Assembly (NCBI RefSeq): GCF_012273895.1
Contig: NC_052112.1
Span: forward strand, 3,906,001-3,970,000
Direction of reading: 5' to 3'
Length of the DNA: 64,000 nt
Source of the DNA: Zerene cesonia
Taxonomy: Eukaryota; Arthropoda; Insecta; Lepidoptera; Pieridae
The notes below the pieces were generated by a model. It saw only the letters and a program-made list of their open reading frames with translations. It ran no database searches and was not told where the DNA came from. The position numbers and the translations under genes are program-made. This document shows positions 1-11,513 of this stretch, piece by piece (position 1 is the first letter of the stretch; each line of letters opens with the position of its first letter).

Positions 1-497
1 NNNNNNNNNNNNNNNNNNNNNNNNNNNNNNNNNNNNNNNNNNNNNNNNNNNNNNNNNNNNNNNNNNNNNNNNNNNNNNNNNNNNNNNNNNNNNNNNNNNN
101 NNNNNNNNNNNNNNNNNNNNNNNNNNNNNNNNNNNNNNNNNNNNNNNNNNNNNNNNNNNNNNNNNNNNNNNNNNNNNNNNNNNNNNNNNNNNNNNNNNNN
201 NNNNNNNNNNNNNNNNNNNNNNNNNNNNNNNNNNNNNNNNNNNNNNNNNNNNNNNNNNNNNNNNNNNNNNNNNNNNNNNNNNNNNNNNNNNNNNNNNNNN
301 NNNNNNNNNNNNNNNNNNNNNNNNNNNNNNNNNNNNNNNNNNNNNNNNNNNNNNNNNNNNNNNNNNNNNNNNNNNNNNNNNNNNNNNNNNNNNNNNNNNN
401 NNNNNNNNNNNNNNNNNNNNNNNNNNNNNNNNNNNNNNNNNNNNNNNNNNNNNNNNNNNNNNNNNNNNNNNNNNNNNNNNNNNNNNNNNNNNNNNNN
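1..497. other. assembly gap (N run)
   Basis: The first 497 positions are all N. The missing last exon of the serpin at 2401-9294 may lie here or further left. Confidence 0.99.
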
Positions 498-2400
498 TCA
501 GTAGTTTTTGCGTGAAAGAGTAACAAACACACACTCATCCTTATAAACTTTCGCATTTATGATATTAGTAGGATAGGATAGGATACGAGATGAGAAGTAA
601 AGGTATCGCATTTTAATGTGAATAAAATATTTTTAAGAGGAACAATATCTGACATGTGGTTAAACTGTTCGCATAACGCGGTAGTTTATATTATGGACAA
701 AGTAGTAAAAAACACTTGTGGGATATTTCCGAGTACCTGTAGTGTACAAATACTGTTGAGTTTAAGTAGTGGTGCAAATTTCATCAAAATAAGTACAGCA
801 GTTACAAGAACCTAGACTAGAATCTAGATTATATTCTGTTTATTTGAAAGTTCTACATAAATTTGTAAATCCTATTTTCTTATTCAACTTTTGCCTTGCC
901 TAATTAAAATGGTTAGCAAATTAGCGTTACCACCATAGTAAACAGAATTTAAATTAAAACTGGGTTCATTTTTATTTTCTTTTCTATCTTTATAATACAT
1001 CAAAAATTAAGAAAAGTTAGATATATTCAATATTACATGAAAATATTTACTATTTATAAAATAAAATTGTTTTGTTTGTCTGTTTATTGAAATAAAAACC
1101 TGTCTGGAATGCACGGTTGGCTTTTTTAGCCCGGATTTTTTAGTGTGCTATTGATTTTTGTAACATCTTCATCCTTTATCAACTAGCCTATTTATTGTGA
1201 AAAGCGCGTCACTACAAAGTGCAAGACTATATTATAAATAAACTTTTAAAATTGTTACATCACCCGTATTTCATAGATCAAGACTAAATTTACTGTCTTA
1301 CCTATTTTGCTAAGGCAATTTTTTTTAAGCAAAGAAATATAACGTGGTTGTAATTTTCCTTAAGATATTATTATTTTCTATCTGCCCATATAAAGAAATA
1401 TGGTTTGAATGGAAGTATGTATTAAATAATATTATTCTTATCGAAGTGATTTCACGCACAGCGCATTCGTTACAAACAATGTACAATGTAATGAAAATGT
1501 ACATATAACATACCTAATTGTAAAAAGTGTTATACATAATATTACATTAAGTTTGTAAGGTTGATAGAAAAACATTATAGTCTTGATAACATTATATTTA
1601 GTGCCTAAGTCAAAGAACAAAGTTGCCGTTTAATATTGTTACATTAAACCAGCGCACGTAGAATAAATATGGTCGATCGACTATTATCCTTAGCTCTGGC
1701 GTTTCGTCCCATTCAATGCCTGCAAATGTATTAAAAGTGGGTTAAAGTTGTAATTTTAGTATCTACCAAATCATAACTAATCACCGGCCGTTAAAGTATT
1801 GATGTACCTATTGCGCCACTCAGGATCGACATCATATATTACTACTAGCGGTCCGCCCCGCCTTCGCCCGTGGTACATATTTAGCCTATATAGCCTTCCT
1901 AAATAAACGGGCTATCTAACACTGAATGAATTTTTCAAATCGGACCAGTAGTTCCTGAGATTAGTGCGTTCAAACAAACAAACTCTTCAGCATTATAATA
2001 TTAGTGAGGATTAGATAATAAACTAGGGGCCAAGTTTCTAGATGTTGTATTCTTGTCTAAAACTAACGAAGTTAGCGTCGAAAGCGAACTGGCAAGTCAA
2101 GTTTATAGATATTTGCAACACTAAGTTATACGTATCCGCTTACGGGCAGTCGTATGTCTTCGTCATTCTACCTCAAATACCCTTATTATCCTCACCCTTT
2201 GCAAAGTTTGAGAATTGTATTACCGTTTCGTGTTTTTTTTTAATTTATTTTGATAATAAACTATATCAAACATATAGACATTAATGTAAATCAAACCGCT
2301 ACGAATTAAAACCTCTTTTATATATGTACCCATCTTAATATTCCCTTAAAGAATGCCATCTTACATGAACTTCTTTTACACCACAAGCCCTGATAATTAC
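498..2400. other. AT-rich non-coding stretch 3' of the first serpin
   Basis: I see no supportable gene here. On the minus strand it should hold the last intron and terminal exon of the serpin at 2401-9294. I looked for the C-terminal serpin signature (an Asp-Arg/His-Pro-Phe core followed by a hydrophobic strand) on the minus strand and did not find a convincing copy. The stretch contains one interspersed repeat (1842-2014). The short open frames are not supported by composition or similarity. Confidence 0.5.
1842..2014 (+). repeat. lepidopteran short interspersed repeat, copy 1
   Basis: The copy starts with actagcggtccgccccg and ends near attagtgaggattagat. It carries the landmarks shared by all copies of this family in the window: a cttcgcccgtggtacatat block, a gggctatctaacactgaa block, a caaatcggaccagtagtt block and a run of caaa units near the end. 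It may belong to the Lep1/Helitron-like class of non-autonomous repeats, but that family name is from memory and unchecked. Other copies are at 5779, 7429, 15367, 45423, 55450 and 61428. Confidence 0.8.
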
Positions 2401-5400
2401 CGTCATCTTTAAATGCGTATCGACCCGCTTCGGCCCAGAACATGATGCGTTGAACCGCATGAGAAAGCCTCAAACTATCACACGTACTGTTTGCATCAAT
2501 AAGGCGATTTATACCCATCTAAAATATAAAAATGATAATATTTACATTACATCATGTATTTGGCAACTTGTTACAGATAATCTTAATCGGTTTAAAAAAA
2601 ACTCGTGTGTCACGTAATTTTGAAAACCAGTTATTTTAATCCTGTTTAATCAATTATGGCCTTCTTGATATTTTATGAAAGCAAAAAGCGATTCTATAGA
2701 ATGATATTCTAGCAAGCGATTTGAAGGCAGCATCCCATCTTTAACCATTGCAATACCTACTGCTTGAAGTTTGGAGGGTAGAAGCAATGTCATACGGAGC
2801 GTATAAAGTGGCAACGTGGCTGCTATTCGTAAAGTCTTCATCCGATCTGAAATACTTTTAACGCTTGTAACAGACATGTGAGCTGCCACGTTGCGTAAAG
2901 AGCGACCTCGAGGGACTATCAAGAAAAATGTTAGGCCAGGTGTCGCATAATTGATTTCTAAAGCCTGGAAACATAGTATTAATGGTATTAAAATAATTAG
3001 CCTAGATTAAATTATAACTAATACTAGAAAAATTATATTTACATTACTTTTTTTAAACGTGTATTTTATACACAATATAGATATTTATGAAACTGTAACT
3101 ACATGTCATTCATTGAACTTATTTTATCAAAAAACTATTAAATATCGAATTATCTAAGGGGGCGGTTATTGTATCAAATATCTAATGATACATATTGAAA
3201 CGTGTGTCAATCTCATATTCAATTAGTTAGAGACAATGGCAACATACAGTGCATGGCTGGTCATATTGTTGGTGTCCTATCCGCCTCGCTTAATTGTAGC
3301 CGAATGTGACCCCAATCGTACTCCGGAGCTTCATGATGAGGCTAAATTACATCAAGACGTACTATGTGCCTATAACAGCAACTACCGTCCAGTGAAAGAT
3401 CACAAAAGTACTGTAACCGTAAAGATTCGTTTTGCATTGAAATACATCAGTTTTGACTCTTTAGAAGAAACGTTCAATCTCCACAGTTGGGTGGCTATGT
3501 CTTGGAAAGACGAATTTTTGACTTGGACACCCTCAGACTATGGTGGTATAAAGGAGATACAGGTGGAAAGTCATGAAATCTGGACGCCCCGCATGGCACT
3601 CTTCAACGCTGATGCTTCATTATATCCATCGGATTCAATTTATACTACATGCTTATTGGATAGCGACGGTACAGTCACATGCGTGCCGCACATGGTGCAC
3701 TCGGGAATATGCCGCACCTCTCTCCGCAGGTGGCCCTACGATGTACAAAACTGCAGCTTCTACTTCGGCTCTTGGATGCACACCGGGCAACAAGTGAACT
3801 TTACATTTTACAACACGCGACCTATAGTACTGGATGATTATCAAAACGGCCCCGGTTGGAAGCTTCTGAACGTTACTAATGAATTTTTGCCAGGCGCCTA
3901 CACGTGCTGCCCTAATAGTTCTTATCCAATGCTGAAATACACATTTATGATGAAGAGAGAAGCTGGTGGACCTGCAGCAATTGTTGTTATTCCATCTATG
4001 GTAATTGTTCTTCTCACCCTTATTTCTCAGTTCTTAGATATTAAGGATTACACGCGTCTATTTCTCATATGTTTTAGTCTTTTTGGACATTTCATGTTTC
4101 TTACAGAAATAGGATATGATATTCCAAAGCACAGTTCGGACACGCCGATTATTTTATTATTTGTTCGCGATTCTATGTTAGTTACTTTAACGTCAATTTT
4201 TGTAACGTTACTATTAATGTCCTTAAGAAAACGTGTCGTGCCAGCTCCTACATGGGTCGTATCGTTGAATCGGGTGGTCAATAGTGGCCCCGGAAAGTAT
4301 GTGGTTTTTACAGAATTTGATCCAAGTGAATCTAACGATATTAAAGTCCTGACTGGAGAAAGCGTAAGTGATGCAAATATTGATGAAAAAGCTCGCATTA
4401 GTGCTGACTGGCTACAATTTGCTAACGTTCTAAATAGTTTTGTTTTCATTGTGACTTTTATCGTCTACTTTATATTAGTTTGTGTCTACATTCCAAAAGA
4501 TGATTGAAAGGTATTACGTTTTATAAATACCGTATCAAAAGTATGTCGAAATATAAATAGCTTTGTAAGTCTTGAACTTAATATTTATACAAACATTTTT
4601 GGTAACCTAAGCTGTATTTTAAGTGACATTTCTTAAATGTATAAATCTTTACCTATTTCGGTTTATATCATATTTAGTGTGTAAAAATAATATGGGAATC
4701 CAAATTCAACATTGAATGTTCACTAGTATTATGAGTGTAAGATTTAGTCAATTAAAATTTGTTCCAAAAGAATTTTTTAAATGAAATACTTTTCTTTATT
4801 TGCATATGGATCGTAAACATTATATTTTGATACGTAATGCGTACGTAAGTAAATGATTGACGTAAGTACGTAAATTCGTAAAATACCTACGTGTGTGAAA
4901 CGAACAAGAATTAATCGGTTCTTAATGGCATAGAAAGATAAAATAATAAAATTGATTTTATTTATATGATACCTATATTTTTATCACTAACTTAACCTTT
5001 AAGTTAGAAGTTATATATATTATTATATTGTATATTTGGTCAATTATTCAAAAATCCCTAGTAGCGTGGTGTACTCGTACCCAAAAGGTAAAACGGGACC
5101 CTAAGACCGCGTGTCCGACCGTCCGTCTATCACCAGGCTGCATCTCAAGAACCGCGACAGTAAGATAGCGCAAATTTACAAATATAATGAAAAATTGAGA
5201 TTAAGTTATGCTTGACGCGGTAATAAATTTAATGATTGACCTATTTTTTTGACAGATTTTTTTATTTAGCCATCAAGGTACATATCACAAACAAATCTCA
5301 ATTGCATTCGACCACCATATATTACAATGAAACATGTACAGCAAATCATCTTTACATTACGAATTCAGTATCATACGTATCATTTCAACCCATATAGAGA

Positions 5401-8400
5401 ACAGCCTAGACCACACACGACGCCCCACGTGGCACTTACACGCATATAAACCAGACATCCCCCACGCACTTACCTCCGCATCCCACTCGCGCAGGTCAAC
5501 ATATCGCATGACATCATTGATCCGTATCATGTGCGTGGTCCGATAGGGCGCCGTGTCTGTATCTCGGAAGTGTACAGTGCCGTTGAGCAGGGTGGGCGGA
5601 GCCCGCCAGCGCGCGCGCACGTACACCGTGGACAGCAGAACGGCGCACACGCCCTCGGACAGCTCGTCCTCGTCGAACGTGTCGCGCATTGAACCGCCGG
5701 AATCGGACTCGACCTAACGTTGTTACACGGAAAGGCATAACCAATCAGACTTACGAAAGAATTACAAAAGTACCGATGTATCTATACTAATATTATAAAG
5801 ATGAAGAGTTTGTTTGTTGATTGAACGCACTTATCTCACGAATCACGAAGAGAAATTCGAAAAATATTTGTAGTTTATTTGTAAACTGTATTGCAAGATC
5901 GGCAATGCTGTAGCAGAGGCTTAGCATGGACGTACATGCCCAGGAGACTAAAAAAATATGCTACGATTTAAGCATTAAAAAACTCACAAACAACAAGAAT
6001 TCTAATCCTCGTTCTTCTGGGATAAGTGGCGACTTTAGCACAAAATAGATGCATATGTATTTTATAAAATTCTACTGTCTTTCTGGCCTACCCAGCACAG
6101 CTACAACTGAGTAAAGAAATAGGGAATATTTACCATGTGATTAAGTTTCTCGGTAAGAAGTTCAGTCATATCATTATTATTCAAATAACTTATGTTCATT
6201 TTCAGCGCTGACCCCGCTCCTTCGAGAAATCTTCTACTAACTTTAAGATCACTTTTCAGAACCAATCTTGTAGCGTAGCGAAACTTGAGATCATTGTCTG
6301 TTTCGGGAAGCCAGGATAATACGTCTTTTAACATCTGTACCTTTTCCTACACATTTAAGATAAATATGAACAAGATGTATTTGAAATAACAGCAAGTCGT
6401 AGTTGCATAGGTTTGCATTTCTTAAATTAAAATATTTATTACCTCTTTTTTCAGATAACATTAGAACAGTTAGTTACTACATCAGGAACAATTTGACGTA
6501 TGAAAAATTTAATCATAATAATAATATTAGCAATACATAAAATACTTTAAGAGATGTTAGATTTATTACTATGGACCTCGGACTGTTTTCGCCCAACGCC
6601 CCCTTTAATTATTATTTATTTTTCAGCATCCACCCCCACATAAAAGAAAACAAAGAAATGAAGATATTGAATGAATAAACAATAATATCATATATAAAAT
6701 ATGTATCTATATACGTATCTATATTAATATTTAGAAAAAATCTTTCGAATAAGATATTCGATGACATTTTTATGTTGTGCTCTGTCTATTACACAAGTTC
6801 TTATTACTAGAATCAATGTAAATTATTAGTCAATTTGAAAATATTAAGTCAAAGAAGATTAAATATCAATCATCGCACCCCCTAAACCCACTCGGCCATT
6901 TCAACGTCCCTAATTTTTTCTGCACCTCACAAGGCCTGTGGCCTTCAGCGCTTACAAGGGGGCGTTATCGCCCACTTTGAGAAAGACTGCTGTAATATGT
7001 ACCTGTTCGGTGACGGTAAATCCCGTACATTTATCGATTTCTGCTCTCGTATCAGGGTCTACTTCTGTAGACAGCGCTATTAACGCTATCTGAAGAAATA
7101 GGCTAGATAACATAAAACTAATCCCGTTTACTTTGCGCTCTGGCGGGCTTATTGATGACAAAGTTGCATATGTTGTCTGAAAATATATAACAAGTTTATA
7201 ATTTATACCAGTTTTGGTTCATCAGTCAATCTTAACAATCATAATAAAGCATATCTTTTCAATGCTTTTGAAATGCCAGTTACCTAATTACCTAGTAAGG
7301 TACATCAGTTTCATGTCATCGAACTCCGAGCTATGTAAGGTGCCTTGACGCACTTACCTATGAGCGGTAAGGTATCAATAACATTTGGATAAATCAAGAA
7401 CTTTTCAACAATTACGGTCATATTAAACACTAGCTGTTCGCCCCGGCTTCGCCCGTGGTACATATACTTAGTCTGGCCATAAATACTGTTACACTTAATT
7501 ATAAAAAAATATTACANNNNNNNNNNNNNNNNNNNNNNNNNNNNNNNNNNNNNNNNNNNNNNNNNNNNNNNNNNNNNNNNNNNNNNNNNNNNNNNNNNNN
7601 NNNNNNNNNNNNNNNNNNNNNNNNNNNNNNNNNNNNNNNNNNNNNNNNNNNNNNNNNNNNNNNNNNNNNNNNNNNNNNNNNNNNNNNNNNNNNNNNNNNN
7701 NNNNNNNNNNNNNNNNNNNNNNNNNNNNNNNNNNNNNNNNNNNNNNNNNNNNNNNNNNNNNNNNNNNNNNNNNNNNNNNNNNNNNNNNNNNNNNNNNNNN
7801 NNNNNNNNNNNNNNNNNNNNNNNNNNNNNNNNNNNNNNNNNNNNNNNNNNNNNNNNNNNNNNNNNNNNNNNNNNNNNNNNNNNNNNNNNNNNNNNNNNNN
7901 NNNNNNNNNNNNNNNNNNNNNNNNNNNNNNNNNNNNNNNNNNNNNNNNNNNNNNNNNNNNNNNNNNNNNNNNNNNNNNNNNNNNNNNNNNNNNNNNNNNN
8001 NNNNNNNNNNNNNNNNNNNNNNNNNNNNNNNNNNNNNNNNNNNNNNNNNNNNNNNNNNNNNNNNNNNNNNNNNNNNNNNNNNNNNNNNNNNNNNNNNNNN
8101 NNNNNNNNNNNNNNNNNNNNNNNNNNNNNNNNNNNNNNNNNNNNNNNNNNNNNNNNNNNNNNNNNNNNNNNNNNNNNNNNNNNNNNNNNNNNNNNNNNNN
8201 NNNNNNNNNNNNNNNNNNNNNNNNNNNNNNNNNNNNNNNNNNNNNNNNNNNNNNNNNNNNNNNNNNNNNNNNNNNNNNNNNNNNNNNNNNNNNNNNNNNN
8301 NNNNNNNNNNNNNNNNNNNNNNNNNNNNNNNNNNNNNNNNNNNNNNNNNNNNNNNNNNNNNNNNNNNNNNNNNNNNNNNNNNNNNNNNNNNNNNNNNNNN

Positions 8401-9294
8401 NNNNNNNNNNNNNNNNNNNNNNNNNNNNNNNNNNNNNNNNNNNNNNNNNNNNNNNNNNNNNNNNNNNNNNNNNNNNNNNNNNNNNNNNNNNNNNNNNNNN
8501 NNNNNNNNNNNNNNNNGGTCCAGTAGTTTTTGAGCCTATTCATTACAACCAAACAAACAAAGTTTTCCTCTTTATAATATTAGTGTAGATGACTAAATAT
8601 GACGTTCGTTGCTTTTCTATAAATGATATCTACTTACGGCATAGAACGTTCGTTCAAGATGATCCAAAGCATGAATAAACTTTTTCATAACGTAAACTTT
8701 TCTTGAGGGATTCCCACTCCTCGTCTGGTATGTCACGGTCATGTTGCCGGCCTTGCTAATTTTATTATTAAATCTTGTATCATAAGGCCTCAAACTTGGT
8801 GTAAAATTTCTTGAATGGTGTTCACTATAGAATCCTTTAGTAATATGTTTGGACGGTAAAAGTCGATTAATATTTTCATTTGCTCCGTTTATAGGGTGAC
8901 CCAGAAATTCATAAACATCACTCGCTACTCTTTGGTGCATTTTCTGTTGCGAAGAAAGTTTTGTTTGATTTTTTAATGAGTTCAATTTAAAAGTTGATTT
9001 GTTTATATAATTTTTAATAGGAGATTTTAAACTGCGACGGTTATTTTGGAAGCCTGTGTTGAGTTTATGTTTAGTTACAGGTGAAGCGTCGTAGTTCTTT
9101 GCACAAACAATCCACATGTTATTGAAGGAACAAATTTTAGGCACATTTTGACGATGTGTACTCGAGGGAGTTACTAAACTTGGAAAATTATATCCTGGGT
9201 TTTGCACCTGATAATTTGGTTTCAACTCTAATGATAGCACACACAATTGAATCAGCAAATAGGTAATAACTATTAACAAAGCTTTACGAGTCAT
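2401..9294 (-). CDS. secreted serpin with long N-terminal extension (3' end missing)
   Basis: Six exons read in order: 9294-8638, 7176-7003, 6346-6134, 5713-5474, 2964-2761, 2518-2401. All junctions keep phase; the last donor leaves phase 1. Exon 1 alone encodes 219 residues, with a hydrophobic signal peptide (MTRKALLIVITYLLIQLCVL) followed by a basic, Asn/Ser-rich extension with no recognised domain. The serpin fold starts near the end of exon 1. Recognisable blocks are LSSISPPE (usual VISPLS), CAVLLSTVYVRARW (usual LVLVNAIYFKGKW), FFLIVPRG and LRLSHAVQRIMFWAEAGRYAF. The last is where inhibitory serpins carry a small-residue hinge (EEGTEAAAAT type). Here it holds bulky and charged residues (GRYAFKDD), so I infer a probably non-inhibitory serpin. 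The exon with the reactive-centre loop and C-terminus was not found. The gene sits head-to-tail with the serpin-2-like gene, suggesting a serpin cluster. Fold call sure; function not. Confidence 0.85.
3236..4507 (+). CDS. divergent nicotinic-type Cys-loop receptor, alpha-like, intronless
   Basis: A 423-residue single-exon frame encodes a pentameric ligand-gated ion channel subunit of the plasma membrane. Residues 1-22 form a signal peptide (ends LIVAE). The extracellular domain has the Cys-loop C159-C173 with 13 residues between and WPYD inside, and the ligand-site elements EIWTP (loop A region) and FYFGSWMHTG (loop B region). It also has adjacent cysteines C224-C225 (YTCCPNS), which mark alpha-type nicotinic subunits. 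Four membrane segments lie at about 246-267, 273-296, 304-329 and 398-420. The M3-M4 cytoplasmic loop is only about 65 residues. The pore helix is unusual: the residues before it read DIKDYTR instead of the common GEK type. Lepidoptera have divergent nicotinic subunits of this kind (alpha9/beta2/beta3 group); which one this is cannot be settled here. It lies in an intron of the opposite-strand serpin and has no introns, so it may be a retrocopy. Confidence 0.9.
   Translation: MATYSAWLVILLVSYPPRLIVAECDPNRTPELHDEAKLHQDVLCAYNSNYRPVKDHKSTVTVKIRFALKYISFDSLEETFNLHSWVAMSWKDEFLTWTPSDYGGIKEIQVESHEIWTPRMALFNADASLYPSDSIYTTCLLDSDGTVTCVPHMVHSGICRTSLRRWPYDVQNCSFYFGSWMHTGQQVNFTFYNTRPIVLDDYQNGPGWKLLNVTNEFLPGAYTCCPNSSYPMLKYTFMMKREAGGPAAIVVIPSMVIVLLTLISQFLDIKDYTRLFLICFSLFGHFMFLTEIGYDIPKHSSDTPIILLFVRDSMLVTLTSIFVTLLLMSLRKRVVPAPTWVVSLNRVVNSGPGKYVVFTEFDPSESNDIKVLTGESVSDANIDEKARISADWLQFANVLNSFVFIVTFIVYFILVCVYIPKDD
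5079..5165. repeat. fragment of a common lepidopteran repeat (gggacccta type)
   Basis: The block cccaaaaggtaaaacggga followed by ccctaagaccgcgtgtccg resembles the reverse of the abundant insect repeat containing tagggttccg and tttgggtacggaac. A related fragment lies near 57475. It is in an intron of the first serpin. Family name not assigned. Confidence 0.45.
5779..5850 (-). repeat. lepidopteran short interspersed repeat, copy 2 (truncated)
   Basis: The 3' end of the family seen at 1842, in reverse orientation: it begins tatctatactaatattataa and continues with the gaagagtttgtttgtt block, then degenerates. Confidence 0.65.
7467..7516 (+). mobile_element. left terminal repeat of a mariner-like DNA transposon
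   Basis: The sequence starts cttagtctggccataaatac directly after a TA and runs into the N gap. Its exact reverse complement over 50 bp is present at 57014-57063, followed by TA. A TA flank on both, plus an identical end used in both orientations, is what Tc1/mariner elements look like. No transposase is visible because the interior is unassembled. Confidence 0.7.
7517..8516. other. assembly gap, 1000 N
   Basis: A run of exactly 1000 N, so the true size is unknown. It hides the body of the mariner-like insertion that begins at 7467. Confidence 0.99.
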
Positions 9295-9720
9295 GCTTGC
9301 TTGGAATCAATCAATGACTATTTGTAATTCATTTGTCTCGCTTGTCGAACATATTATTGGATTTTTATCATAACTAAGACTTTAGTAATTTTTCGATATT
9401 AGGTAATGCACGCACTGACTGTTTTATATTTACGTTTGGCAAAATTGGTCAACGAAAGACGGAGTAGCTTGTATGTGTATTAAAATTACGGGCACCACGA
9501 CGCTAGACGCGAGTTCTTATCAAACTGTTACATTTTCCATGCACATCTGTAGAAAATATACTTGGTTCCGCAATATTAAGTGGCTCCTTAATTTCGCGCG
9601 ATACTCATAAACTACTAATTAATGTGCTATGGCCAATTAGTTATTAACATTGAAATTATATGACCATACTATAATTTTACCTTCAATTATCTTAGTACAA
9701 TTTTCCATACATATTTGGAC

Positions 9721-9905
9721 TTAACAAAGGCAGATGCAACGTTCTTTTTTGACATGAAGCTTACTGTGACGATTATATTCGTAGGTAGGTGTTTTATTTA
9801 TGCTCCAGACAAACATCGTTTTTCTAGCTAATATAATTGCTAAGAATGGATGATTCGCTTTTAATTCTTCTGTATAGTCTAAACATAGGGGCACCAACCC
9901 AGCAA
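9721..9905 (-). CDS. serpin-2-like alternative last exon F (extended C-terminus)
   Basis: The acceptor cttccag precedes 9905. Joined to the shared donor at 14325 in phase 1 it reads T-VAGLVPLCLDYTEELK, then ANHPFLAIILARKTM (serpin core of the C-terminal strand), FVWSINKTP, and then a further tail of about 20 residues rich in His, Lys and Cys, ending at TAA 9721-9723. The tail goes beyond the normal serpin end. Predicted scissile bond is near Leu-Cys in VPLC. This is the farthest of the six alternative exons from the shared donor. It could be decaying, since the FxADRPF motif reads LKANHPF, but its frame and phase are intact. Confidence 0.7.
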
Positions 9906-10689
9906 CTGGAAGTAGTAGAAAAATGTATTTTTAATTCTTCTTAAATATTTATGATGTTCTAATCTAATTGTATATAAATTACTTTTCGGGTCTATATTTT
10001 TTAATAAACGATTTACTTCAATACAAATAAATTGCTTATCATTGTCACTTTTAAATTTAATGAAAATGGCTCAAAATTTTTAAGTGATAATAATGTCAAG
10101 GATGAAAATGAAACAATATTTTTAAATAAATAATTTAATTTAAATAAATATATACTCTCTAAAATACAAAAATAATACTTTTAAAACTGTATAATGAAAA
10201 CATTAGTAAAATATATAAAGTTCATCTTAAATTATTATTAAACTTAACAATATAATAATAGCGTTTCATATTGTCATTTGACCAAAGCACGTTACAATTG
10301 GGACGGTTTTGTTAGTCACGCTAATGTTGGAATTGAGAGCAGCTACAGATGTGACAAGATAATATAAATTACAAACCAAGAAACATTTATAAATGCACAT
10401 TTAGAACTGCGTAAGTTTTATTCGCAAAACAATGAGTTACTACTACATCAACTACAATATGAACGCTTGGACAGCAGGCGGGTGGGCGACTACTCACACG
10501 CAATGTCATATTCTATAGCGTGCGATGGAATTGTTACCGTATTGATTTACAATAAGATTGAATTTGGTAAATTACGTATATAGTTAAACATCAGTTCGGT
10601 GATAAATTTCAAACGCGTTTCGTATACAATGTTTTTTCTATTGTAGTAGTAAGCCAATGTTCTCCTCCGATACTATACAAAGTGTGGAT

Positions 10690-10823
10690 TCACTTTCCGC
10701 GATGGGTTGCGGTAAAGTAGATAGCGTCATCGACAAGAATCACAGCCAAGAATGGTCGGTCTGCAGTGAAGAAAATTTCTTCAGGTTCACCGATTATTGC
10801 TGAACACATAGCGATTGACATAA
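10690..10823 (-). CDS. serpin-2-like alternative last exon E
   Basis: The acceptor catttacag precedes 10823. In phase with the shared donor at 14325 it reads VMSIAMCSAIIGEPEEIFF, then TADRPFLAVILVDDAIYF and TATHRGK, stop TGA at 10690-10692. FTADRPFL is the conserved block after a serpin reactive loop. The predicted scissile region is around IAMCS, which suggests a hydrophobic P1 residue. Length is 134 bp, identical to two neighbouring alternative exons. Confidence 0.88.
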
Positions 10824-11379
10824 CTGTAAATGCAAATAGAGCCATATTGTTTAATATTGCGGCATGGACATGTGGGCGGTATATATCAAGCCTATTCTTT
10901 GGATACATAAAGTGACAGGGTTTGTAGGTCTTATTAATTACATTCGTAAATAAAAATTAAATTATGCAACATTAGCAATTTGTACTTGGTAACATAAAAA
11001 AGGACAATTTTCATTTACACGAAGCTTACATATAGATTGAAACATAAAAATGGACATAACAGAAGCGCAGCACATAAACACATTTTTATGAAGATCGTGC
11101 AACTTAGCAAGGCGTATTTTACATTGCACAAACATGATTAAAAGTTTATGGATATATACTTTAAGAACAAAGAATAAAAATAAGTTTTTACATGACTAAT
11201 TCAAATTATTTTGGTTTTACAATTGCTACACAATTTATAACTTGTTTATATTCCAACAAAATCAGAGTATAAACTACGGAAAATTAGAGTTGAAATTTTC
11301 ACACCATGACTGTTGTTAGTACCTATTCATATTATGAGTAAATCTCGAATTGCATTTGATATAAAATCTGAATAATTAT

Positions 11380-11513
11380 TTATTTTCCGCGATACATGGC
11401 GGTGAAGGATATAATGTGATCAAAAATAATAACACACAAGAACGCACGGTCGCCAGTGAAAATGTTTCCCTCATCTACGAAATCATCAATAGATTCTACA
11501 GCCATGCAGAACG
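11380..11513 (-). CDS. serpin-2-like alternative last exon D
   Basis: The acceptor ttttcag precedes 11513. In phase with the donor at 14325 it reads AFCMAVESIDDFVDEGNIF, then TGDRAFLCVIIFDHIISF and TAMYRGK, stop TAA at 11380-11382. It is 134 bp. The predicted loop has an acidic stretch on the primed side, and the P1 residue would be near AVES. The family block here is FTGDRAF rather than FTADRPF. Confidence 0.85.

Larger units (their letters stand above)
7429..8590 (+). repeat. lepidopteran short interspersed repeat, copy 3, split by a mariner-like insertion and a gap
   Basis: The left half (7429-7466, actagctgttcgccccggct then a cttcgcccgtggtacatat block) and right half (8517-8590, starting ggtccagtagtttttgag and ending attagtgtagat) belong to one copy of the family. 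A mariner-like end begins at 7467 inside it and the rest of the insertion is hidden in the 1000-N gap. This lies in intron 1 of the first serpin. Confidence 0.7.

Noticed and set aside
498..2300. Terminal exon of the first serpin
   Set aside because: No minus-strand stretch gave a convincing Asp-Arg/His-Pro-Phe block with a phase-1 acceptor, so none was called.
7455..8588. Long open frames across N runs (also at 17472, 20448, 55981)
   Set aside because: They exist only because N triplets do not count as stops. Only the short real ends are sequence, and those are repeats.
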